Below, piece by piece: positions 27,702-33,957 of a DNA stretch of 33,957 nucleotides. The position numbers and the translations under genes were made by a program. Below the pieces are notes generated by a model. It saw nothing but the letters and a program-made list of their open reading frames with translations. It searched no databases and had not been told where the DNA came from. Numbering within the stretch: position 1 is the stretch's first letter; every line of letters starts with the position of its first letter. The DNA comes from a virus, in the IMG/VR virus record IMGVR_UViG_3300028840_006264, positions 1-33,957 of that record, one strand, 5' to 3'.

Positions 27702-28005
27702 CTTTTTTTTCCTTCGGCACTCCAAATTTTTTTCTTATAATTCTTGAACAGAATATCAACAACTCTTTTCCTATAAACCCGCCTGAAACAACAGCAACAA
27801 CTTGATAGCCGAGCGATAAATTTTTACCATCGATAAGGCCAACTACGACAAGCGCTGATGCGATATATATAAAAACATATTTTAATTTGAATTCTCTTTT
27901 ACTCTCATCGGATCGTGCTACCTCTCCAGCGATAACGCCGAACAGGCTTATTACAATCAATGGCAATTTCTCTTGAATCCATATGATTATTTCTAAATTT
28001 CGCAC
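27673..28005 (-). CDS. holin-like membrane protein (110 aa)
   Basis: Three membrane segments (about residues 13-27, 46-60, 68-85) and a charged C-terminus (KKFGVPKEKKDGNDSKDID) match class I holins, which open the inner membrane for the lysozyme encoded at 32483. GTG start at 28005. Overlaps the downstream membrane gene by 29 nt. Called holin by topology and context only. Confidence 0.6.
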   Translation of the reverse strand: MRNLEIIIWIQEKLPLIVISLFGVIAGEVARSDESKREFKLKYVFIYIASALVVVGLIDGKNLSLGYQVVAVVSGGFIGKELLIFCSRIIRKKFGVPKEKKDGNDSKDID

Positions 28006-28021
28006 AAATCACTCGGTATCC

Positions 28022-28762
28022 TTATTCAATAAAACTTACTTCCTCTAATATTAAATTCTGCCATAATGGAGATGACCCGCCGCTCGATAAAATAAAAAGA
28101 GTTTTTATGTCATCTGTCCCTGGCCAAGGGTCAAGAGAGAATTCTTGTAAACTTGTCGGAGAAACAACGTTCACAAGATTATTATAACTGTTATCCCGCA
28201 ATATTATTTGATCTACAGATCCAAGAGTTGACCAACCAAATCGAACTTTTTTAGGTCTATAACCCACATACCAACTTCCAGTTACAAACCATGTTTCAGG
28301 GCTTGTTATTGTAGGATTCCATGCAGTTCCGTTCCATGTTGGAGATGACCCGGGATTCCAAAAGCTATCTGATGTTTTATTGACCCATTCTTCAACTGGG
28401 GGATCAGGATATATAATTTCTTCAGTCGATACTATTTCTGATGTTAACGTTATGTTTATCGGGACAGGATACGTATTAGGAGATACGGATGATATTAAAC
28501 CGCGAAAAACACCATTTTCAGTAAAAACAGTTATTTCTTCTCCTGAACCCGCCATGCTTAATATCGAATTAATCTGATTTATATTTAATTGTGCGGTTAT
28601 TTCAAAATCATTGTCCGTTCTATTCATTCCACCGTTATGTACATATACCCCGCCTGAAATAAGCTTTACTTTGCTCGTTCTTAATATTCTTGTGCTTATA
28701 TCAGACGTGATTATACATTTGAAATGTATTAATTCCGTATCGTTTGAAATTGAAATTCGCAT
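28022..28762 (-). CDS. distal tail-type protein (246 aa)
   Basis: Begins directly after the tape-measure stop (TAA then ATG), the usual place for the distal tail protein. The N-terminal 110 residues are beta-rich (NDFEITAQLNINQINSILSMA, EEITVFTENGVFRGLISSV). The C-terminal 100 residues (WNGTAWNPT, RFGWSTLGSVDQIILRDNS) look like an added sugar-binding-like or adhesin-like domain. Family not certain. Confidence 0.6.
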   Translation of the reverse strand: MRISISNDTELIHFKCIITSDISTRILRTSKVKLISGGVYVHNGGMNRTDNDFEITAQLNINQINSILSMAGSGEEITVFTENGVFRGLISSVSPNTYPVPINITLTSEIVSTEEIIYPDPPVEEWVNKTSDSFWNPGSSPTWNGTAWNPTITSPETWFVTGSWYVGYRPKKVRFGWSTLGSVDQIILRDNSYNNLVNVVSPTSLQEFSLDPWPGTDDIKTLFILSSGGSSPLWQNLILEEVSFIE

Positions 28763-31700
28763 TTATGTGACCTCGACTAACTGAGCAAAATCATACTCCG
28801 TGCCCCATATTCGTATTTTTGAAAGAAATTCTCTAACCGCCCATTCAAACGCAGGGCCGAACGACTGATCTATTGTGCACGAAATAGCTCTTTTTGTAGG
28901 ATCTCTCAATAAATCGTTTTGTAATTTTTGTTTTTCTATCTGCAATTCTATTGATTTTTTTTGCAGTTCAAATTCTTCTCTTTGTATCCTGATATTCTGT
29001 CTTATCTGCTCTTGCAATAGCCATAATGATCTTAAATCAAGATCCTGCTCAAATTGGCCGAATAGATCGTTTGTTGAATCCGATAAGCCTTGAATTAAAT
29101 CCGATGTGTTCTCGACAATTGTATCAAATTTTCTAAGTTCGGCTTTTATTTTCTCAACGTCTATTTCGGCGTCTAATTTTAATTTTGTTGTTGCGATATC
29201 GTTAAAAACATCTAATTGTTTTTCTATCCTTTTCGTGTCTTCTTCTAATTCTTTGCTTTCTATTTTGAATAAAAATTCTTTATCCTCGGATAACTTTTTT
29301 TTCGTTTCTTCGATTTTATCTATTGAATCCTTGTTTACTTCTCCTATAAATTCAATATATGTTTCGCCGCCTATTTCTTTTACAATGATATCCGACATTG
29401 TTTTCAAATCGTTTGTCGCCGCTGCGATTTCTCTTCTTGCGGGCTCCATATCGATCTGAACTTGGATCTTTTCTTCTGTAAGAGCTTCTATCTTATTTTC
29501 AATATCTAATAATTCTTTATATAATCCTTCATCGCCATCACCAGTTAACAAATCTATTTCTATTTGTCTTTTTCGACTTGTTAAATAATCTATTTCGCCA
29601 TCAATTGAGGTCAGTTTATCTTCAAATAATTCAAGAGAATCATACGGGCTTGTATCAGATATTGTTTTCTTTAAAAATCCCCAGGTGTCTGTTATCTCGA
29701 TGACAGATTCTTTTGCATCGTCAATCCCTTCAACTTTTACGCCCAATGTGGCGGTAGAATCTATCGGCAATTCTTCTTTTATACTTTTTTTAGCGCTTTC
29801 AAGTGCTTTGTCAAACGTATCTTGATTCCAATAAAGATTTATTCGTTTTTCATCAGGAACTTTTTTAATTCTATCGCTTGTATCAACAATTTTTTTATCA
29901 AAACCTTCCAATGCTTGCGTTGCGCCAGAGGCCGCTTCTTTTATATTTTGCGTAAACGAGTAAAGATTGGCCTCAGATAATTCATCTAAAGATTGCCTTG
30001 CATTTTTAATTTTATCACTTAATCCTTCAAAAGGATTGATTTTATCTATCAATTCAGCAAGACCTAAAACTTTGTCAGCTATTAAGAGAATGGATTTTAA
30101 AAAAGCATCAAAAATGCTTTGAATAAAATTTATTACTGTTTTTGATGATCCTGCCAATATATCAAAAATACCTTCAATGGAAATCCCGGCTTGGTTTAAC
30201 GCGGTTACAACGCCGCCTAAAGCAACACCTATTTCTCCCATTAATCCTGCAATGCCAGCAATCTTTCCGAACGTTCTTTCAGATTGAGCGGATAATTCGT
30301 CTGATTTTTGAATTGCTTCTATTATACCTTCAATATAGGGCTTGAATGCGTCATATATACCCGTTGAAACGTTTACAAGAGACTCAAAAGCGTTCACGAC
30401 TAATTGTATTGCTTCAGCTAATCCCTCCGTAGTAGATATATCGATATCAAACGTTGATAAAACAACGCTTTTGAATTCTTCAAGTGACGCTACAAGTCCT
30501 CCAAAATCAACATCCTCGAAAGCATCAGGAAGGTTTTTTGCAATTTCTTTTAATAAATCGCCTAATTCGTTTCCGGCATCTTCAACAAGATTTAAAATGT
30601 CATCAAAAGCGCCCTCACGGACAAGGCTCTTTAACGCCAAATTTATTTCTGTGGCTCCTTCTATGGTGTTTTTACCGGCATCTTTAAACTGTGCCCCTAT
30701 TTGCGCTGCGAGGTCTCTAAATGACGCAATAGCGCGTTGTATCTGAACTTCAGCAGTCCCGAGTCCTCTTGCAAGCTCCTTGTCAAGGGAGCCGCCAGCT
30801 TCAGTTGCGGCTATGGCCGTGGCGTTTAAAGCTGTTTCCATGCCATTCAGCAAGGCTGTAAATTTAGCGGCCTGATCTTTTCCGGCAATCATAGAAGCGA
30901 TTTGAACTTGTTGTGCTTTTGAAAGACCGTTATATACCGGGAGTAATTCATCCAATATTTCTTTTACATTTTTTTGCTCGCCGTTTGCTTTTTTAAGTTC
31001 TATCCCATAAGCGCTAAGAGTTTTTGTCAACTCGCTTGTAGGATCGGCCAAAGATAAAAGCGATGTTTTTAAACCATTCGCGGATTCCGAACCTGAACCA
31101 AAAACTTCAACAACAGGAATTAAAAATCCCGCCATCTCGTCGAATGAAAATCCAAGGCTTTCTGATATTGGGGCGAGAATTGTTAATCCGTTGGTCAATT
31201 CCCCAACTGTTGTAGCATATTCATCAGCAAATTTATTAAAAACATCGGCGAAATGAATCGATTCATTTACAATATCTTCTTCGGCAACTCTGAAGCCTTT
31301 TAATATTGATATAAGCGTTTCAGTGCTTCGGCCCATTTGGAAATTTGCTTCGCTTGCGCCGATAACAAGTTTTGACGCAAGTTCCGCCAAATGTGCTGAT
31401 GCCTCAAGTTCAAAACTCGCTTTTCTAAATTCAGCGGCCGAGTTAACCGCCTCGGCGGTAGTTTGGCCGAACGCTCCGCCAAACTCTTCCATGCGGCTTA
31501 CAAGATTCGGCAATAATTTTTGTTCTTGTTCCGATAAAACTTTATCTAACCCAACTACGGCGGATTCTAATTTTACAGCCTCATGAAAAGAATAGGCTAA
31601 TCCTCCGGCCGCTAATAACGCGAGCTTTTTATCTAAATCTATTACCGAATCGCTTATGGCGGCAAGTGGTTTTTGGATATTGTCAACGAATGCGGTCCTC

Positions 31701-31774
31701 ATATCACTGACAACGCCGGAAACGTTATTTACGCCTTCAAATATTATTTTTATTATTTTTTCGGTATCTGCCAT
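28763..31774 (-). CDS. tail tape-measure protein (1003 aa)
   Basis: Long, helix-rich protein. The N-terminal 350 residues match the phage tape-measure core (TIGR01760-like): LLAAGGLAYSFHEAVKLESAV, TTAEAVNSAAEFRKAS, SFDEMAGFLIPVVEVFGSGSES, QIASMIAGKDQAAKF, QRAIASFRDLAAQIG. Hydrophobic segments lie near 510-570, and coiled coils lie near 745-955. Tail length scales with tape-measure length, so a long non-contractile tail is expected. It follows the chaperone ORFs, and its start is coupled to their stop. Confidence 0.9.
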   Translation of the reverse strand: MADTEKIIKIIFEGVNNVSGVVSDMRTAFVDNIQKPLAAISDSVIDLDKKLALLAAGGLAYSFHEAVKLESAVVGLDKVLSEQEQKLLPNLVSRMEEFGGAFGQTTAEAVNSAAEFRKASFELEASAHLAELASKLVIGASEANFQMGRSTETLISILKGFRVAEEDIVNESIHFADVFNKFADEYATTVGELTNGLTILAPISESLGFSFDEMAGFLIPVVEVFGSGSESANGLKTSLLSLADPTSELTKTLSAYGIELKKANGEQKNVKEILDELLPVYNGLSKAQQVQIASMIAGKDQAAKFTALLNGMETALNATAIAATEAGGSLDKELARGLGTAEVQIQRAIASFRDLAAQIGAQFKDAGKNTIEGATEINLALKSLVREGAFDDILNLVEDAGNELGDLLKEIAKNLPDAFEDVDFGGLVASLEEFKSVVLSTFDIDISTTEGLAEAIQLVVNAFESLVNVSTGIYDAFKPYIEGIIEAIQKSDELSAQSERTFGKIAGIAGLMGEIGVALGGVVTALNQAGISIEGIFDILAGSSKTVINFIQSIFDAFLKSILLIADKVLGLAELIDKINPFEGLSDKIKNARQSLDELSEANLYSFTQNIKEAASGATQALEGFDKKIVDTSDRIKKVPDEKRINLYWNQDTFDKALESAKKSIKEELPIDSTATLGVKVEGIDDAKESVIEITDTWGFLKKTISDTSPYDSLELFEDKLTSIDGEIDYLTSRKRQIEIDLLTGDGDEGLYKELLDIENKIEALTEEKIQVQIDMEPARREIAAATNDLKTMSDIIVKEIGGETYIEFIGEVNKDSIDKIEETKKKLSEDKEFLFKIESKELEEDTKRIEKQLDVFNDIATTKLKLDAEIDVEKIKAELRKFDTIVENTSDLIQGLSDSTNDLFGQFEQDLDLRSLWLLQEQIRQNIRIQREEFELQKKSIELQIEKQKLQNDLLRDPTKRAISCTIDQSFGPAFEWAVREFLSKIRIWGTEYDFAQLVEVT

Positions 31775-31776
31775 GG

Positions 31777-31974
31777 TTAATAATCATTGTAAAATTTTTC
31801 TATTTCTTCATGTGTTTTCCCGGATACTTTTTGAGCGTGATACGCCCAAATCGCAAGCTCTAAATCCGTTGTATATCCATACGGAAAAATATCTGGGATT
31901 GTCTCAAATAACGATTTATTCACGCCCTTAAACACAATCCTGCCATCCATTGAGAAATCTATATTTTGATGCAA
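31777..31974 (-). CDS. second tail-assembly-chaperone ORF, likely -1 frameshift extension (65 aa)
   Basis: A 65-codon frame just before the tape measure. Its only in-frame start is a TTG without a nearby ribosome site. A -1 shift in the upstream gene at the G7 run (31997-32003) leads without a stop through eight linking codons into this frame, giving a 236-residue fusion like lambda gpGT. So it is probably not a separate gene but the T part of the chaperone. Confidence 0.65.
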   Translation of the reverse strand: MHQNIDFSMDGRIVFKGVNKSLFETIPDIFPYGYTTDLELAIWAYHAQKVSGKTHEEIEKFYNDY

Positions 31975-31988
31975 ATAGCAAGTTGATT

Positions 31989-32486
31989 TTACCCTTCCCC
32001 CCCTTCCTTCGTAGATTTTTCTAACTCCCCCAATGGAATAGCCCCCATTTGAGATAATATTAATATCCGATCAGTTATTTTTTTAAAATCTAAAGAAAAA
32101 TGTTTTGATATTAATACGGCGGAAGTATGGTTTATTTCAGGCTCCAACGTTCCATATTTGAATACGCTTATTCTTCTTACTGTTTCCGCTGAAAGATTAG
32201 AATAAGATTCTTTCAATACTTCAAATATGGAGATGACGGCATTCAGAACACTGATTTTATTATCAATGCTTTTTAAATCTTCCAGGCTTTTATTCTTTAA
32301 CGCCTCGGAAATAGAAACTTCGTCTGTCATTTTTTGTATTTCGTCAAAAGACAAATTTTTTATTTTTAAGCTTTTAATTCCATCTTCTTCATCAAATTTT
32401 ATGCATGATAAAAATCCATCAGACAAATCAGTTATTATTTCAGTCCTGTTTACAAGAGATTTAAGTCGGCTTTCATTTATTTTCAT
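31989..32486 (-). CDS. tail assembly chaperone, gpG-like (165 aa)
   Basis: Helix-rich protein without motifs, immediately upstream of the second ORF and tape measure, the position of lambda gpG. It ends in a G-rich stretch (codons GAA GGG GGG GAA GGG then stop). The gpG and gpGT forms of such genes wrap the tape measure during assembly. Start overlaps the lysozyme stop. Confidence 0.7.
   Translation of the reverse strand: MKINESRLKSLVNRTEIITDLSDGFLSCIKFDEEDGIKSLKIKNLSFDEIQKMTDEVSISEALKNKSLEDLKSIDNKISVLNAVISIFEVLKESYSNLSAETVRRISVFKYGTLEPEINHTSAVLISKHFSLDFKKITDRILILSQMGAIPLGELEKSTKEGGEG
31997..32003 (-). promoter_or_regulatory. G7 slippery run, candidate -1 frameshift site
   Basis: Seven G's on the minus strand, read GAA GGG GGG GAA, eight nt before the stop of the gpG-like frame. 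A one-base slip back puts ribosomes into the next ORF. It is not a perfect X XXY YYZ heptamer, so transcriptional slippage is also possible. Confidence 0.55.
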
Positions 32487-32905
32487 TCCGCATCCTTAAC
32501 TATAGATATTAAATTTTTTGATCTATCGCCGACTTGATGATACCATTTTGAATCTTTCATTTCATTTATAGCAGATTCAAAATCTTTCATCTTTATGGCT
32601 TTTATCATTCGTTTGAATCTTTTAAAACCGTTGGCTCCAAGATTATACATCATATCAATCAAAACAATTTTCCATTCGTCATTTAACGAATTAAAAAAGT
32701 CATATCCGAATATGAAATATAAATCATCTATTGATTTCAATATGTCATTTTTTAAAAAATATTCCGCCTCATCTTTAGAAATTCCGCAATCTTCAATATT
32801 TCTACCATATCCTATAGTTAATTTTCCAGCGGGACACTTATAAAGTTTTTTACTGAAACCTTCATGTTTTTTTATTAATTCAAAAACATCTTTAAAATTT
32901 ATCAT
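32483..32905 (-). CDS. T4-type lysozyme / endolysin (140 aa)
   Basis: Glycoside hydrolase 24-type: HEGFSKKLYKCPAGKLTIGYG gives Glu15, Cys24 and Thr30 at the positions of T4 lysozyme Glu11, Asp20 and Thr26. The E-C-T form is common in phage endolysins and active when engineered in T4. No signal peptide or anchor is visible, so it needs a holin (27673). Unusually it lies inside the tail module, between tail tube and chaperone, so a tail-associated murein hydrolase is an alternative. Confidence 0.8.
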   Translation of the reverse strand: MINFKDVFELIKKHEGFSKKLYKCPAGKLTIGYGRNIEDCGISKDEAEYFLKNDILKSIDDLYFIFGYDFFNSLNDEWKIVLIDMMYNLGANGFKRFKRMIKAIKMKDFESAINEMKDSKWYHQVGDRSKNLISIVKDAE

Positions 32906-32916
32906 CTTTTTTATCC

Positions 32917-32935
32917 AGGGCGCTAAAAGCGCCCT
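32917..32935. terminator. short GC-rich hairpin between tail-tube and lysozyme genes
   Basis: 8-bp stem, AGGGCGCT (32917-32924) with AGCGCCCT (32928-32935), 3-nt loop. No T-run follows on the minus strand, so it is more likely an mRNA 3'-end stabiliser or partial terminator that sets tail-tube expression above downstream genes. Confidence 0.45.
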
Positions 32936-32940
32936 TTATT

Positions 32941-33957
32941 TTAAGATGTGAAATCAGCCGTTTCTTTAAGCGACGCTAACGTACATGTCGCCTGATTTTG
33001 ATCAGCTACAGGAAATGTTCTTTGTAATCCGATTGTGGCCATTGTCTTCTGATGTGGAGTCTTATCCCTATCGGGATAGAAAAATACAACCGTCGGCTTA
33101 TCTTTTCTTCGAACAATAAAATCCCTGATACCATCATTCAATCTTGCCGTAAAACTTCCACTTCCGAGACTTGTTGATGACGATGCGTCACTACCGCCGT
33201 AGTATTGCGTGGAACTTGTACTTGGGGTGTTTTCACAAGGCGTATAATCAAGTGTCCTTGGGATTTCTGTCATTGTCGGGACGGCATAATCGCAATAAAC
33301 TCCTTTTGTGACCGAACCTGTATGGATCAAAGGAAGTGCCGATGCAAATTTAACATAAGCTGTTTTTTCCGATGCTGTTTCAGCAAGAATATCCCCCTTC
33401 CCAACATGACTGATTTCAAAAATATCCGGGAAATGAGTGAATTCGGCATGTTGTCCGGGGTTTTGTTTGATTTCTGATAGCTCGATTAGAGCATCCCCAG
33501 AGCTTGTAAGCCGAACTTGTCCAATTTCTATATCAGCAACTTGTATAAACGGCGGGCCGCCAGCAGCGCCCCTTGTTTCTGAGAATGTTGCGCTTGCTCC
33601 GTCAGTTCCGGCCTCTTCCGCAACAGTGGCCGTCCCGTCAACAACAATAGAACAAACTTTAGCTACATCAGCAGCAGGTCTTGTTACAGTTGTATTTCCG
33701 GCAGAAACACTTACAGGAACACCGGAAATATAACATGTAAACGCAGGCCATTGTACAGAATTGTTTGTTGTGTAAGGTGAAAGCAGATTGATTCCACTTT
33801 CTATTCCATCCGCGTGTACTTCAATATCCGGGTCACCGGAAAACTCATCAACGTCAGTGATTTTAAATACATCATGTGCGCCTTGGTCTGTCATTTGAGC
33901 GGCAGTGTACGCAGTCGAAGACGTTTCGATTTTTATCATTGCATTTGAACTTGTAGC
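32941..33957 (-). CDS. major tail (tube)-like protein, 5'-truncated by the window edge
   Basis: The frame is open to the window end; upstream codons ATSSNA precede the first ATG (33939) and no ribosome site lies before it, so the true start is probably outside. Beta-rich with Ser/Thr/Gly/Ala-rich stretches. The C-terminus (GSGSFTARLNDGIRDFIVRR, TMATIGLQRTFPVADQNQAT) fits tail-tube proteins, as does its place before chaperone and tape measure. At least 338 residues are visible. Identity is by context and shape. Confidence 0.6.
   Translation of the reverse strand, partial: ATSSNAMIKIETSSTAYTAAQMTDQGAHDVFKITDVDEFSGDPDIEVHADGIESGINLLSPYTTNNSVQWPAFTCYISGVPVSVSAGNTTVTRPAADVAKVCSIVVDGTATVAEEAGTDGASATFSETRGAAGGPPFIQVADIEIGQVRLTSSGDALIELSEIKQNPGQHAEFTHFPDIFEISHVGKGDILAETASEKTAYVKFASALPLIHTGSVTKGVYCDYAVPTMTEIPRTLDYTPCENTPSTSSTQYYGGSDASSSTSLGSGSFTARLNDGIRDFIVRRKDKPTVVFFYPDRDKTPHQKTMATIGLQRTFPVADQNQATCTLASLKETADFTS

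Noticed and set aside
1-33957. tRNA or rRNA genes, insertion sequences, integrase and attachment sites.
   Set aside because: I found no cloverleaf-like sequence, transposase or integrase motif, or att-like duplication that I could support by reading.

Overview
The window reads as part of the genome of an AT-rich tailed bacteriophage (or prophage) with a long-tail morphology. I see no rRNA, tRNA, ribosomal-protein or metabolic genes. Instead there is a phage replication module, a tail module with a 1003-residue tape-measure protein, lysis genes and many short, tightly packed or overlapping genes with strong AGGAGG-type ribosome sites. The host cannot be named from the sequence. Two late genes carry Sec-type signal peptides, and there is a perfect bacterial parS site. 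The window is incomplete on the right: the tail-tube-like gene runs off the end, and portal, capsid and a clear large terminase are absent.

Layout. (1) 1-2271, plus strand: two strong tandem sigma70-type promoters drive seven small genes of mostly unknown function, several of them zinc-ribbon-like. The first five of these genes are packed with long perfect inverted repeats. A bidirectional terminator closes the block. (2) 2290-14126, minus strand: a long accessory/early operon transcribed leftward from a promoter at 14158-14186. It encodes an SNF2 helicase-DNA methyltransferase fusion, a HAD hydrolase, a bactofilin-like protein, an HTH/zinc regulator, a RuvC-like resolvase, an RHH regulator, MazG and a damaged MazG copy, three membrane proteins (one carrying a staphylococcal-nuclease fold), a ParB-fold protein translationally coupled to an SplB-like radical SAM enzyme, and an HGG-motif protein that may be the small terminase. 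(3) 14246-14520: a dyad and an array of about 14 iteron-like TTGCGCCAC repeats, a candidate replication origin. (4) 14569-16561, minus strand: a prim-pol/RecA-like helicase protein and a small Cro-like HTH protein. (5) 16608-20765, plus strand: a small unknown protein, a DUF2800-type (RecB/Cas4-like) nuclease, a DUF2815-type ssDNA-binding protein, a family B DNA polymerase and a Cys-rich protein. (6) 20792-20833: a perfect 16-bp parS site and a hairpin between convergent operons. (7) 20850-33957, minus strand: the late tail/lysis module, read right to left: tail tube, lysozyme, tail-assembly chaperone with a probable -1 frameshift, tape measure, distal tail proteins, holin-like and membrane proteins, an OB-fold baseplate/hub protein, a signal-peptide-bearing fibre-like protein and small accessory proteins.

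How the genes work together. Prim-pol/helicase, family B polymerase, ssDNA-binding protein, DUF2800 nuclease and RuvC form a self-contained replication/recombination set, probably firing at the iteron array. The methyltransferase fusion, ParB-fold/radical SAM pair, MazG and membrane nuclease look like host-takeover or counter-defence functions. The most notable non-coding signals are the consensus parS, the iteron array, a 16-bp promoter-downstream sequence shared by the left and leftward operons, and the palindrome-dense small genes with a compensatory, synonymous base-pair change between two paralogous hairpins.
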